Positions 10,509-22,948 of a stretch of DNA of 64,000 nt are shown piece after piece. The translations under genes and the position numbers were made by a program. Where the stretch lies: positions 57,675,823 through 57,739,822 of the forward strand of contig OZ023214.1 in assembly GCA_963995525.1 (NCBI GenBank). Reading direction: 5' to 3'. Under the pieces are notes generated by a model. That model worked only from the letters and a program-made list of their open reading frames with translations, was not told where the DNA came from and searched no databases. This stretch comes from Escarpia spicata. Taxonomy: Eukaryota > Annelida > Polychaeta > Sabellida > Siboglinidae. How positions within the stretch are numbered: position 1 is the stretch's first letter; each line of letters begins with the position of its first letter.

Positions 10509-10769
10509 TGTCTACCCCCTGAGAAATTCCAGGGGGGCAGTTGTTCCCGAGCAATGTGTCCAGATGGCTACAATTACAAGTCCATGCGTCGCGGTGCAGT
10601 GACGATGCGCCCCCAGCGTGTCACGTATCAGCTGTGAGGGTACTTGTCCGATGGGGTAACAGTACTGGTAGGTATTACAGCCTAGTCTGAAGTGGTTGGT
10701 CACAGCTTGGCCTTGTGTGTCCTCAGCACCTTGATTGTCGTCAGTATCGCTCAGGAAATTGCGTTCACC

Positions 10770-10939
10770 AATAGTTCGGACAATTACGCCAGAACACGGC
10801 GTCATTGGTGTGTTCCACGAGATTCGATCGTGGGTCTGTTTTCTTGGAAGTGTCGATTGCAGGAGTCCACCTCTTGGTGATAGGTTCCTGAATGCGCCAC
10901 TCTTGTTGGGGCTCGGCTCACCGAGTGCTCTACTATGCA
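10770..10939 (-). pseudogene. Older gypsy: integrase C-terminal part
   Basis: The minus strand reads QEPITKRWTPAI and then KKTDPRSNLVEH, matching the C-terminal strand region of K02A2.6-type integrases. It is the continuation of the integrase fragment at 15259-15600. The two were separated when the 164 bp-LTR gypsy inserted, as shown by TCATG at 10940-10944 and 15259-15263. Several stops are present. Confidence 0.55.
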
Positions 10940-10944
10940 TCATG

Positions 10945-11108
10945 TGTTATGTCGATAACACATAAATATCCCAAACAACACCAGACTACCGTAACGTTGA
11001 ATAGGTTGTAACACAGCATCATGGCGGAGCCACGTTTCACCCCAGAACAAGGCTGACGTCAACTAATCAAGTACATTAAAGGCACACCGTTAGTAACAGA
11101 ACACAACA
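10945..11108 (-). repeat. 3' LTR (element on minus strand)
   Basis: 164 bp, about 93% identical by eye to 15095-15258. The target duplication TCATG is at 10940-10944. Confidence 0.9.
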
Positions 11109-11124
11109 TATTTCCCCCTCTCTT
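11109..11124 (-). promoter_or_regulatory. Polypurine tract
   Basis: Plus-strand tatttccccctctctt is, on the minus strand, AAGAGAGGGGGAAATA running straight into the LTR. Confidence 0.8.
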
Positions 11125-11354
11125 TAAAGATTACTGTTCCGAAATCAAACAACAGAGAGAGGCGGACACAAACCTTTCAAATTACCAATGTAGCCACTGA
11201 TGTTTAAAGTCACATGCTAATTTAACAGCTGACTAATGTCGCAACAAACGTTCACTAGTTCGTCAGTTACCGCGGTGGACGTCTATTTTGCCTGGGCCGT
11301 TGGTACTGCGGGTAACCGGGTTGTTGAGCAGCCAGACCTCCGATGTCAAGGTCA

Positions 11355-14300
11355 TCAACGTGGGCGTCCGACGATAGCTGTTGATTTCCTGGTTGTCGCG
11401 ATTGAACAACGCCGTAAGTTCCAGCACGATCCGTCTTCAAGCATGAACGTATTGTGACCAGCTTTAGCGGTGGTACGCTTCGGGTTCGACAATGCCGATG
11501 CCAGCTTGTGTTTCCAGATAGGTCGTTTCGTCCTGATCCAGTCTCCAGGTTTCATCATCGTATTTCGCGAACGACATCGTTTATTGGCGTACGCTTTGAT
11601 TCGTTCCTGCTTCCTTGCGATCGATTCAGCTAACATGAATTGTTCGGTGGAGATGCCTGAGGTTGTTTCAGGTTTCCAGAGGAAACCGTCGTTTACGACC
11701 TAGCATCAACTCTGCTGGAGTACGCTGTGTCACCGCATGTGGTGTCGATCGGTACGTTTGCAGGACTGTTCGTACTGCATCTGCGAACGTTCTCCCCTCC
11801 ATAAGTTGAGCTGCGAGACTCTCTTTGATGACGCAGTTTAGTCTCTTCACACCTCCGTCGTACTGTTGGTTGTACAGCGCACTGCGACGATGCTCGATAC
11901 CAAGTTTCTGCAGAACTGTTTCAAACTCGTATGACACGAACTGTGGTTCGTTGTCGCTTTGGAGAACTTCCGGGATTCCCAACGAGCGAACAAGTTCTTC
12001 AGGATCTGGATGATGGCGGAAGACGTTACCGTATTGGTTGCGGCTATTTCCGGCCATTTAGAATTTTGGTCCTGCATGACAACCAGAAATCGTTGGCTGT
12101 GAGGTGCGGCCTACACCTCGCCGAATATGTCGACTTGTATTCGTCGCCATGGTTTCTTCGGCCATGGTATGGGCTGAATCGGTGGCTGTGTAGGTTTGGC
12201 TGATTTCTCACACACCGCGCATGATTCATAATCTCTGATGTGATCTTCGATGTGTCGATCGATTGCGGGCCACCATACCGATTCGCGATAGCGTTGCTTA
12301 GTTAGCATGATCCCGGGATGACCTTCGTGGGCCATTTTCTGCACCTTATCCTGAAGTGTGGTAGGGAGTGCAGCACGTGTGCCACGTGACACATACACAC
12401 ACATCGTTGAACACGGATAGCTCGTCTTTGAGTCGGAAGTAGGCTTCCATGTCAGAGGGTGGGTGTCTGGGCCAACCATTCTGTACAATGTGACGGACCT
12501 GCGTCAAAGTGGAATCTTTCGAAGAAGCGTTTTTCAACTCGGCTGCAGTAACGAGATTGTTTAACTCAATTTCCATGACACAGTGGTCTGTCGTCGATTC
12601 ACACTGTTCTTCTTTGACCAGCCAGCTGAGCATATATGTTACCTGGTTCTTGGAACCAGCAGTGTACCGAATATCAAAGTCATACTGGTGTAGGCGATCC
12701 CGAACCGGAAGTCGCTAACAGTGTTGTGAGTGCCTGGTGGTCCGTCTTCAGCGTGAATTTTCTACCGAAGAGAAACACATGCCAGTGTTCGCACGCAAAG
12801 ATACATGCCAGTGCTTCACGTTCTCCTGTGGAGTACTTCCGTTATGTTGTTGAAAGCGTCTTGGATGCATACGCGAGTGGCTTCTCTTTGCCATTTGACA
12901 CTTGTGATAATACAGCACCAAGGGCGATTCCTGAAGCATCCGTCGTCACGATCGTTGGAGCATCTGGATTGAAATGTACGAGAATTGGAGCAGATGCCAT
13001 TTTCTGCATCAAGTCGTGGAAGGCTTGGTCTTGCCCGGCTGTCCATTCCCACTGAGTGTCTTTGTGCAGCAGTCATCTAAGTGGCTCATCGGTTTCCGAG
13101 TAGTGTGGGACAAATTTCAGGTAGAAATTCGTCGTGCCCAGAAAGGAAGCAACTTCCTTTGCATTGGTCGGTTCCGGTAGATCCTCAATTGCTTTCACGT
13201 TGGAGTGTAGTGATAGGACACCCTTGGAGGACATGGTATCCCAGGAAGTCGATTTCCGTCCTGGCAAACTGACACTTCTCGCGATTACGTGTGATGTGAT
13301 ACTCAGCCAGCCTGTTAAGCACTAGCTGCGGTCGTGTGTCATGCTGCTCCTGTGTGTGTCCGTGGGTGACAATGTCGTCCAGGAGGTTGATGCAGCCATC
13401 TATCCCCTTCAGTACAGAAGACACAATCTTCTGGAAGGCACTAGGTGCTGAACTAAGTCCATACGGCATCCTAAGTACTGGAAAACTCCCTCATGTGTGA
13501 TGAATGCTGTCAAGTACTTTCTATCTTCGGCCACGGGGACTTGCAGATAGCTTCGTCTTGGTGAAGACTGTTGAGTGGTGAAACTCAGCAGACAGTTCCT
13601 CCATTGTTGGCAGTGAATACTTGTCCGGAAAGATGGCCTTGTTTACAGCTTTCATGTCAACACAGTCTTATTTCACGAGACTTCCGACGTGCAACAACAA
13701 GATTTGAAATCCAGGGTGATGAGTTGAGTGTTTCGATCATGCCATCGCCTTGTAGACTTTGCGTTCATGCGACACTTCGTCACGCACTGAGAGTGGAAGA
13801 CGACATAAACCTTGTGACACAGGTTTAACTTCTGGGTTGACTCGGGGGCGGTGTACAAACTTTGCAATTTTCCCAAACCCGTTGACCACTGTGGGAAAGG
13901 CAGCAACAATGTCAACTGACTGAATGACAGTGCCATTCCTTGTGACTATGAATCCGAGACAGTTGAACAAGTCTATTTCCATTAGGCTAGATCCGGTCTG
14001 TGAGACATAGAATGGGAAACTCGTCAGTTTCTGACTGGTACGTCACTGGTAGGTGCACAATCCCATTCAATGGAATTTCCGTATCGTCGTATGTCGATAA
14101 TGTTTTGTCATGTTTGCACAGGGGATAAGCCGGGAAATGTTTCCTGTACACCGAGTCGCTGAGAAATGACACCTTTGCCCCTGTGTCCATTACTAGTGCC
14201 ACCGGTGTGTCTGCCACCAACAGATCACACGTCTTAAATGGTTCCGATGCTCCGCTCACTGAGTCAACAGTGAAGACCATTTTATCTGGTTCACCAGTTT

Positions 14301-14500
14301 TGTCCGACTGGTGAATTTGCCCGACTGTACCCCGATTTACAGGCCGGCAACAGTTCTGAAAATGGTTCAGTTTGGAGCACAACCGACATTTCTGTCCTAT
14401 AGCAGGGCATCTAGGACTTCCAGTGGCATGAGAGTTATAACCACAGTTGCCACATGCGCGTGGTTGCTTCTACCTTTGTTTTGTTTCTTCCCGACTGTTT
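11355..14500 (-). pseudogene. gag-pol: Gag-pol of the nested gypsy, many frameshifts
   Basis: In coding order (high to low coordinates): two zinc knuckles around 14350-14460 (CGNCGYNSHATGSPRC and CRLCSKLNHFQNCC); protease VMDTGAKVSFLSD near 14180; a weak region 13990-13500; RT palm MPYGLSSAPSAFQK with LLDDIVTHG near 13370 (LLDD in the YxDD position); RT connection EVASFLGTTNFYLKFVPHY near 13120; RNase H around 12990-12720; integrase finger AHEGHPGIML...CAVCEK near 12320-12220; DxD core, with VLQSDNEPQF near 11950; an integrase C-terminal region to 11355. The Glu region reads DGGVKRLN, where family members have a conserved Glu, so the active site is probably lost. The order is that of a K02A2.6-like Ty3/gypsy. 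Confidence 0.85.
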
Positions 14501-15075
14501 GTACCTTAGTTTGTCTGTTGTAGGTTCATCCTGTCTCTGAATACGTGTTCTTTCGGTTACAGCAACTTCAAGTTCAGCAAATTCACAACAGGGCTTTGGC
14601 TAATGTGAGAGTGTCCGGTTCCATTAGCAATCGTTCCCTAATTCATGAATTGCTGGTTTTCTCTATCAACTGATCACGAATTAGTTCTTCTGTGAGATCC
14701 CCAAAAGTACAGTTCATTACCAGTTCGATATCACGCAGTGCCGTTATGTACGCTTGCACGTGTTCGCCCGGATGTTGTGCGCGTTCGCGAAACACATCGC
14801 TCCACCATGACACTCCTATTCGGGCCGAAATGATTCCGTAACGCTGTTACGGAATTGTCGTACGTGTCCGTGCTGCCAATGAAGATAACACTCGCTGCCC
14901 CTCTGTTCCTGGGCAGTAGATTAGTATGGCTCGACGCCGGGCCTCGGCTACATTCGCGCCGTCAAGGCCGCTGGCCACAACATGTCTGGAAATTCACGTA
15001 CCATCGATTCCATGGAACCATGGGCTCGCCTGGTGAAGCGAGAAACGCTTGTGGGGGCGGTAAACTTGCTTCTGC
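14501..15075 (-). pseudogene. Gag region of the nested gypsy
   Basis: This lies between the zinc knuckles and the primer-binding site, where gag must be. No single frame is open and no conserved Gag motif can be read by eye, so the call rests on position. Confidence 0.4.
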
Positions 15076-15089
15076 CATCCTCGTCGCCA
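15076..15089 (-). promoter_or_regulatory. Primer-binding site, tRNA-Ser-like
   Basis: On the minus strand TGGCGACGAGGATG starts 5 bases after the 5' LTR. It matches the complement of a tRNA-Ser(GCT) 3' end (TGGCGACGAGGGTG) except for one base. Confidence 0.7.
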
Positions 15090-15094
15090 AATTA

Positions 15095-15258
15095 TGTTAT
15101 GTCGATAACACGGAAATATCACAAACAATACCAGACTATCGTAACGTTGAACAGGTTGTAATACAGCATCATGGCGGAGCCACGTTTCACCCCAGAACGA
15201 GGCTGACGTCAGCTGATTATGTACATTAAAGGCACACTGTTAGTAACAAAACACAACA
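15095..15258 (-). repeat. 5' LTR (element on minus strand)
   Basis: 164 bp partner of 10945-11108, followed on the plus strand by TCATG (15259-15263). Confidence 0.9.
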
Positions 15259-15600
15259 TCATGCTTACTTCGGAGGTCGCGTAAGTCCCTCTGAATGTCC
15301 TGGTCGAGCTCGATCGGCAGTACTGACGGCAGGAAAGTTTGATTGTATCTTCTGTCCAAACATGAGCTCCGCTGGCGATCGAAGGCAGTTTGAGACCAAT
15401 CGGGGTTCCTTACGCAGAGCATGGCCATCTATGCGTCTTTGTCGGCTTCTGGTGCTTTTTGTAGCGTCCGTTTGACTACGCCTAAAAATCGTTCCGCTTT
15501 CCCGTTCGACTGCGGGAAGAGTGAGGGCTGTTGGTGATGTGCTTGAAGTTGTACTTTCTGCAGTAGTTCGCAAAATCACCTGATACGTCTAATGTTTTCA
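15259..15600 (-). pseudogene. Older gypsy: distal integrase core
   Basis: The minus strand reads NYCRKYNFKHITNSPH and a frame-shifted NGKAERF-like stretch, then ALRKEPRLVSNCLRSPAELMFG-type sequence in another frame. This is the second half of an integrase core with the conserved Glu region. It continues upstream at 15769-15972 and downstream, across the nested element, at 10770-10939. Confidence 0.6.
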
Positions 15601-15768
15601 CCATGCAGTCACCGGTTAATACAAAACAGCTCTTTATTTCTAAAACTCATACAACTTCACATTTAGCCATGCTGGCATAATCCCGCTCGAAGCGTAAGCC
15701 CCCAAACTCCCTACGTCATCAATAATGTTGTACTACCGGGAGTAGACCTCTATTTCTAGCTAACGACA
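15601..15768. mobile_element. ~170 bp insertion in the older integrase, possible solo LTR
   Basis: The integrase homology stops after SDNAPQYA and resumes at DFANYCRKYNF, with ~170 bp of unrelated sequence between. On the minus strand the insert starts TGTAATGTCG, contains AATAAA and has a CA-ending far side, so a solo LTR is possible. I could not find a clean target duplication. Confidence 0.35.
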
Positions 15769-15972
15769 TTACAATGCGTACTGAGGAGCGTTGTCTGATA
15801 TAACCGTCCGAGGAATCCCGTATTCTGCGAATATGGAGCCCATACTGTTGTTGACACTAGAGGCATTTATCGAGTTGAGTTTGTGAACAACAGAGATATT
15901 GCTGTAAAAGTCGACAACCAGAAGATAGTTGTCCCTGTGCCAGTAGACCACGACAATCCCGACAGTCTTCAC
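15769..15972 (-). pseudogene. Older gypsy: proximal integrase core
   Basis: Reads NYLLVVDFYSNISVVHKL and GIPRTVISDNAPQYA, the DxD half of a Ty3/gypsy integrase core. The position of the first catalytic Asp reads VGIVVVY, so that Asp appears lost. Nothing recognisable as gypsy remains beyond about 15980. Confidence 0.7.
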
Positions 15973-15980
15973 TTAGGTCA

Positions 15981-18110
15981 ATATACAACTTATAACTTAT
16001 GTAGCATACGTAGGAATATATGATCACAATTAACATATAATTGTATGTGTTGTTAAATCAATGAAATGGCTTTAATAGCAGTGTAAATAGCTTGTTCAGA
16101 TGGAGTTAGGTGTGCTCTTTCTGGACATAGTTGATTTTCGTATGTGGTATGATAATATATAAGACTTTTTGTGTCCGAAAGGTGCTAAAACTCGGTTGGC
16201 CATATAGATCTAATGTGGCTTCAGAGTGTTCGAAAATACTAACTGGCCGTGTTTTACCTTATCCGTGTTCTACGTTATCGCGTGAGAAAAGAGTGTCGAC
16301 ATCCTTCCGACGGTGCCAGATTCACATGTCGTTCTGCTAGTGGACGGAACTCTCCGCTTGCACATACGAAACTAAGTCTTTATTTATATATACATGCCTG
16401 ACAAACACACACGATACTGAATACGTCTGAGATCATTTATGTTCATATTGATAAATTATTAACATATTTCCACTTATAATGAATCATGTTGGTGTTTAGA
16501 TTGAACTGAAGACTAGCATACTTGCTACCTGGCAGAAGTTGCCTGCTCCCCCGAGAGCAAAGGATCAATATCGTAAAAAGTAATCGATAACGTAGAACAC
16601 AAATGGATAACGTAGAACACATTTCGCTATTATTTTCTCTGTATTTATTGATACATGTACTGTGATTATTTGTAACGGGGGATTTACCATGAAGACAGGC
16701 AGCTCGGTTAAATGATGAGTATCATTTATTAGGTATATACGTGATGTAACCCTTCATGCCTAACATTGCATCAGTTCATTAAATACATGACATGTCATAA
16801 TAACAGTTCCTAATGTTTGGCGAATACAAGTTCACGAATCACTACTAAAACATATAAATATGCATTGACTGAAATGAATTCCTTACTTTGATACAGACTA
16901 AAAGTTTACGACTACCATGCTAACTGCTTTCTAACCAATTAGTAATACTTCAGGACATCACATGACACTAAAGTAACAATGCTCACCCCAAATGAGAACT
17001 GCAGTCAAATACTAAACTCCCTTGACACATGTTCTATGGACAGCAAACATCTGCTATAAAGTGTCACATAAACACTGGACTTGTGTAGCTTTGCAAACAA
17101 ATGTAATTGCTACCAACTATTAGTAATTAACTTACTGCATAAGATAATACTGATTAAACATGCACTTCTACTAATCTTCCCTATTAACATACATGTCACC
17201 CACTACACTGGACATTAATAAATTACTCAGTGAAAACTCATTATTATCCTATTAACTCAGTGGGCAGTCTGTCTGTCCACTCCATCCATGGACATTCAAC
17301 AAACTATGTCACGTCTCCTCAGGGAATATTCTGATACCGAACACCTGCTGTGAGCGCCTCAACAACATAGCCTATTGTGGGCTAACATATCAGCAGGGAA
17401 CATATTCACACGATGATTCCTTGTAAAAAAAACGGGTCAAGAGGCCTTAAAGTCCTTTGGACTAATACGTCTATATGTGACCAAATGAGTGATAAGTCGG
17501 AAAAAGTGTAACATTGTTTTTTTACATCCTTGTAAAGGTTGGGTAGGGTGCTTTACACGGTTTTTAAAATTATGACTGCTACAAAAATTGGCGAAGTTAT
17601 GGAGCATGGAACATGGTAAGGGTCAAAAAGTGAAAAGGAAGAAAACGTGTATATGCAAATGGATTACATGGAAATATGACATGCATGACATTCAAATGTG
17701 GCACACAGTGTGTATGTTATGTTGCAATGATACACTGGAAGTACAAATGTGCTGCTACAAAGACTTTGTAAGTTATGCCAGATTATGTCTTTATGTGTAA
17801 AACTAAAAGGACAGATTATTTGAGAGCAAAAGGCAGACTAAAGAAAATAAAAAATGACGAAGCTAATGCAGAGATTAAGAGAATTTACTACAGGGTATAA
17901 ATGCTTTATAAAACAAATATCAAAATGCTACCATAAACAGTTACATGAAAACTTGAGCAACCTAAAACATAGCAAGCCTGGGATATACTTAATAAAGCAA
18001 GTAACAGCAGTGAACAATGTGGATATATTTCACTGGATAAGTTTATGAACATTGTGCACAAGTGTTCATTAATCCTTAGTGATTGTTCAGAAATGCTACA
18101 TAGTTATGAA
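15981..18110. other. AT-rich non-coding stretch, no gene seen
   Basis: No coding signal. The only structure noticed is the motif ataacgtagaacac, present twice at ~16584-16618 and once inverted at ~16266-16285. It could be the ends of a small element of ~350 bp. Confidence 0.35.
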
Positions 18111-18117
18111 TGTTAAA

Positions 18118-18205
18118 AATAGTTTAACCCGGGTCTAACCCAGTTTAGCCCAAAATGGAGGTTTAGCCCAACCCGGGTTTAACCCGGGGACGGGTTTAAC
18201 TTGCC
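18118..18205. repeat. Short degenerate repeat of (g)tttaacccgg
   Basis: Several tttaacccgg/ctaacccag units in both spacing classes. Low complexity, function unknown. Confidence 0.4.
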
Positions 18206-18379
18206 AACGTTGTTCACTATCCAGTTATCAATAAACATCAGTGGCGGAAGCAAATATAATACACAAGCTTACAGCTGCCTAGTGCTGTAGGGAAATACTA
18301 CGAAAATATAGCATTTTGGGTGGCCCTAAACAGCCCCACAAAACTAATCATAGTTATTGTTAAGATTTTTAACTTATTT

Positions 18380-19065
18380 ATATTATCTGGCATTGTGTCA
18401 ACAGATCGGTTTATTGGGATCATTAAGCCTATATACAAAAAGACGGGGTCAATAGATGAGACTATTAAGCTGCATAGGCAAGTTGTTTACAGCCTCCATT
18501 AACGCGAGACTGACCACATACCTAAACGAAGCGAATGTAATAGGTGAAGAACAAACAGGGTTCAGATACTCTTGATCATATATTTGTTTTGCACTCGTTG
18601 GTTGAATTGTATTTGTCTCGACGCAAAAGGCTTTATTGTGCTTTCATCGATTATAAGAAAGCATTTGATTTAGTAGACCGGTCCTCACTGTGGTCTAAGA
18701 TAATTTCATGCGGTATTAATGGTAATGTGTTGAAACTTATATACAACATGTACAACGTGTACAAAAATGCTAAATCATGTATAAAACAGGGCCAGGCTTC
18801 TCATGTGATGTAGAAGTATGGCAAGGAGAAAATTTGTCTCCTTTGTTATTTGCTATTGATCTGAATCACTTTGAACACTGTTAGTAATAATTATAAGGGA
18901 CTTGACATGGCAGCTGGTGAAATTTACAACAACCTTAGTGATGATGATGTAGACATTTTCTTTAAAATGTATGTTCTACTATATGCTGATGACACTATAA
19001 TGATTCAATCAAATACAGATTTTTTGTGTATAGCGGAACTGTCAACTCTTCTAATGGTTGACATT
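18380..19065 (+). pseudogene. LINE reverse transcriptase fragment
   Basis: Pieces in three frames follow the RT order: IGIIKPIYKKTGSID near 18415; a frame-shifted GKLFTASINARLTTYLNE and EEQTGFRYS near 18480-18570; LYCAFIDYKKAFDLVDRSSL near 18635 (palm motif A); WQGENLSPLLFAIDLN near 18820 (motif B); and LLYADDTIMIQSNTDF near 18980 (catalytic YADD). The endonuclease and 3' end are missing. It is a different LINE family from the copy at 6.6-8.6 kb. Confidence 0.8.
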
Positions 19066-19554
19066 TGGTTGTTTCAGGTGTCAACTATATTCTGAATCTG
19101 TAATTATTAGTATGTGTTGATACAATTGATTTACATAGCACCATGTCTACAGAAGGCATGGCAAGTGTAAACAGAACAGTAGAATGCATTTTATATCAAT
19201 AAAGTGTTACCTACAGGTGACAATACATCTTTAACCAATAGACACCATAGTCACACCATTTTATAATAATTAAATGAACATCAAAATAAACACAACTTGT
19301 AATTATAGAAAATCAATAGTTTTGAAGATACAGTTTAAAAGCTGCAGGCAACTGTTCAGTTTAACAAGGGTCAGATGTGTCTGCTCTGCTCGTGACCAAT
19401 TAAAGATTAATCAAGGTCTCAATGGAACAATGCAGAGTGGAGTGAGGCCTGGCGCTGTTTCTGTGCACAATACACAAAATCTACTGATGGGGGTGGTCTC
19501 AAGGGCCCTTCTCAAAACCACATCATTAGATAATGTAAAACTTTTGCACTTTGG
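19066..19554. other. No gene seen
   Basis: Non-coding sequence between the LINE fragment and the dispersed repeat. Confidence 0.3.
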
Positions 19555-19875
19555 GGGCCCCTGATGTGCCCTTATAATGAGTTAATCAAATACATATTTA
19601 TTGTGTACAGTGGCTAAGATACATAAGATACATCTATGCAAAATTAGAGAAAAAGTTACTGAACAGTTTTGGACAAAATAGGCAAAATGTGACGAATTAC
19701 CAGTTTCTGGGCTCTGGGGGACCCTACGAGGCCCTTAGAATGATTCGATCACATACAGATTCCCCGTGCATAGTGGTACGTCTATGCATATTTAGAGAAA
19801 AAGTTGCTGAACGGTTTCAGAGATATGGCAGAGTGACGGCATTATTCCGTTGGACCTTCGGCCCAAAGGACTAAA
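19555..19875 (+). repeat. Dispersed repeat, two partial tandem copies
   Basis: The sequence gggggcccctgatgtgccct...gagaaaaagttactgaacag is followed by a second version, gggggaccctacgaggccct...gagaaaaagttgctgaacgg, and ends gaccttcggcccaaaggac. A third copy lies inverted at 52710-52920. Confidence 0.6.
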
Positions 19876-21756
19876 AAGGAATTAAACTTGCGTATATATT
19901 ATAATACTCAACATATGTAAGTGCTGGGGAGATTCCACCCGTACTGACAACACAGACAAATTAACTGATCTTCCACGGGAAACTTAAAAGTCATTTTAAC
20001 AGCAAGTATTAGGAACTAATTCAATAAAACGTATGTCAGTTAAACCATGATACAATCCACTCACCTCACTCTATCTTAGTGATGGGCTCCAGTCCCCAAC
20101 AATTTCTAAACGCGTGAAGATACTAACAAAATAAAATTGTCCAGCTTCCTGGGGAATCTCTGATGACGTCTTGTTTGGATAACACTGGCTTAGTGACTGG
20201 GAAATGACCCTGCCTGGTGACCGCTCTCTAGGAAACTGACACTGCAGGGGAAGCCATCCTCGCAAGCCAGGGCTGTTTGCCATGCACAACTAGCCTTGGC
20301 AGGTCTCCTACTCGAAGTGCGGAAGTTGGCTGTCCCAATATATAATGACCAGTTCGCCCATTAGCACGAACAGCTGAGCGGTATTGTGTATTCAAATAAT
20401 TGCTTCTACTTCCTAAATACTGCATGTAACACGAGCCACGGTTGGCTGAAATTTGTTTTATTATGACCACCTGACCTGCCGCCAACCACTGATCTAGTGA
20501 GCAATTTTATAGGCTGAGCTTAAGGTGGCTGCATCGGCTATTATATGCTTCTTTTGAATTAATCATTTCTAATGTAAGTTTTGAAGATAAGCTAACCATT
20601 TTTTCTCAGAGTTTGCATCAGATACTAAACAATACTCCAGACCATGTTTTTATGTTATTTAGAGATATTTAAATGTGTTTAGAAACAATTAAAAAATATG
20701 TCAAAAAATTACCTTAAAATGGCATTTTATTTCATTTTGAGAAACTCCCCAAAATAAAAATGTGTATGGTTGTAAGTACAAACATGTTACTGACATTCAC
20801 ACGGGTTTTTTGGTAAACAAATGCACATTAAGTTTGATACAGCTTCATAAACATTGTGTTACAATGTTGAAAGACAGCAAAAATCCATTCAGCATTTTTG
20901 GCACGACCCCTTCACCAAACATAAAACCATCCCGTGCAATTTTGTCATAAGTTTTTCCCGCCAAGTTGTCTCATGATATTGTGTTACGAAGGACCCATTG
21001 TGTTGAACTTGTTGTGGTAGACAAGATTGATTGACACCTGCTGGGGTCAGTCACGTGCCATTGCAAATGGCGGCTGAGGTCGGGCAATATCGGAGAATAA
21101 ATAAAACTACCGCCAGTATTTGGTGATTTGACAGCGTGGTGCATTTAGGTAATTATAATACAACAACATAGTGGCATGAGAATAACCAGACTATATGATC
21201 TGCATTCATGGTGAATGAATTTATGTTTGAACTGGGCTGACGCACACGTGACCGTAACCATGGAAACATCGTCAGTTTCCAAGAATCGTAAGGGACTTTC
21301 CACAGACACACTAAAATACAAGTTTTTAAAGAACTGATTGATGACATATGGCGATAGTGCCTTGGTTTTTTTAATAGTACACATGTTCATACTGATACCT
21401 ATTAATGTTCTATGAAGAAAAAAATAAAGAAATCAACTGACATGATAGCCGGTGCAGCTACCTTAAATTCAGAGTTTCGTAAAGCGATCAGCTAGGGAGG
21501 GGGTACTGCTCGCCGGCACTGACGTAATCAGCACCAGCGACCCCTGGCGCGCGAAGATGGGGAAGCGAACCTAATGGCTTTTCCGGGCAGCATATGCTAC
21601 ACTGACGAAATGGGGTCTAACTGCTTAATGGTTCAGAAGTAATAACAAAAAAGAGTACATACCGGTTTGGTATAATAATATAGATTACAATTAATAATAA
21701 TAATAATTTACGTATTGGTCGGTAACCCTGCCGGTTACATAGATAATCTCTCTTGG
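19876..21756. other. No gene seen
   Basis: AT-rich; the short minus-strand frames at 20071-20485 show no motif. Nothing supports a gene or a named element. Confidence 0.3.
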
Positions 21757-22138
21757 CACGGCGTACACTACACAATGTTTGTTGTAAGTCGGGTGTTTAG
21801 CCGACTTGAACCGGTTTGTCGCTAATGTGCGCGGGTCTAAAGACTTACTAAAACTTGTGTCTGTTGTTGTCCAGATCGACCAACACAACACAAATCTGGC
21901 CAATTCGAAAATTGAATCGGCCAGACTTTTGTTGTGCTGTGTACGCGGGTAAACTGCGCGACGTCGCTAATGTACGCCGGTCCACAACACACATAACTAC
22001 GCTAATGACAAAAACATTTGTCGCGTAGTGTGCGCGTGTACAAAACTTGTGTCGCATGCTGTGAGCAGTCCACCGACATTTGTCATTTGTTGTTCAATCG
22101 CCCAACAAAAGTGTTTGTTGTGTAGTGTACGCCGGGTG
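21757..22138. mobile_element. MITE with gcgtacactacaca ends (~382 bp)
   Basis: The left end cacggcgtacactacacaa and right end tgtgtagtgtacgccgggtg are inverted repeats. The interior repeats ttgttgt and gtgcgcg/gtacgcc motifs in both orientations, typical of a non-coding fold-back MITE. No clear target duplication, so the superfamily is not assigned. Confidence 0.55.
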
Positions 22139-22687
22139 TAAGTAGATACAGATAATGAATCATACTCAGGCCTTTCAGAGTAATATTTGTATTTCCTATT
22201 ATAATATGTTATCAGGTATTAGTGTGGAGAGGTAAGACGAATATTTGCAAAAAATGCCGAAAAATGTTGCCAAACTCATGTGCGCTAACACAGCATTATA
22301 CGCATTACTTCGCCAAAGAGAGGGAACGCGTGGCAAAATAAAATGCCAAAACAACCCAGTTGATCAAGGAAGCTAGAGAAGAAAAAATAACGGAAAAGAA
22401 AGCACGTGAAGTGAGCGAGAGAGAATGTTAAGAAGTTCAAGCAAGGGCATTCAAAAATCACTCAGAAGGAGTTCAAGTCCATAGGTAGAACTTCGCAGTT
22501 TTCTTGGAGGTGCTGACGTAAGCTGATTGTATAGTGCAGGTTTATTGTTTCTGCCAACTACGTGTGCCACCTTTTCAAAGAGCCGAGTAATGCCTACTAC
22601 TCAAAGACGAAGGTAACCGTACAAATGAAGACATTACACAAAAAGGCCTTACAGTAATGCTGTCCGAACATATTGTTCACAATGTTG
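22139..22687. other. No gene seen
   Basis: Non-coding, without recognisable repeats. Confidence 0.3.
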
Positions 22688-22822
22688 CAACTGTCATCTC
22701 ATTCTCTAAGGTCATCGTTGAATTGATCAAGACAACTGTCATCTCATTCTCTAATGTCATCGTTGAATGAGTCAAGACAACTGTCATCTCATTCTCGAAG
22801 GTCATCGTTGATTGGGTCAAGA
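22688..22822. repeat. Minisatellite, 45 bp x 3
   Basis: Three copies starting caactgtcatctcattctc, at 22688, 22733 and 22778, with few differences. Confidence 0.85.
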
Positions 22823-22948
22823 CAAATCACAATCAGCCGACACACCTGAAGAATCAACACATATACAACACAGTCTTCAACAAGGTGTAATGGCACTAGA
22901 ATGTTCAACGATGTTATCGGCGACACGGCATTATCGGCAATGTGGTTG

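Larger units (their letters stand above)
10945..15258 (-). mobile_element. Decayed Ty3/gypsy nested in an older gypsy (4.3 kb)
   Basis: Two 164 bp LTRs (10945-11108 and 15095-15258) differ at about a dozen sites, begin TGTTATGTC and end ACACAACA. They are flanked by a perfect 5 bp duplication TCATG. The coding strand is minus: a tRNA-Ser-like primer site lies next to the right LTR and a purine tract next to the left LTR. Zinc knuckles, protease, RT, RNase H and integrase are all recognisable but scattered over three frames. Confidence 0.92.

Noticed and set aside
16262..16620. Small DNA transposon with ataacgtagaacac ends
   Set aside because: The motif is short, present twice on one side, and no target duplication is seen.
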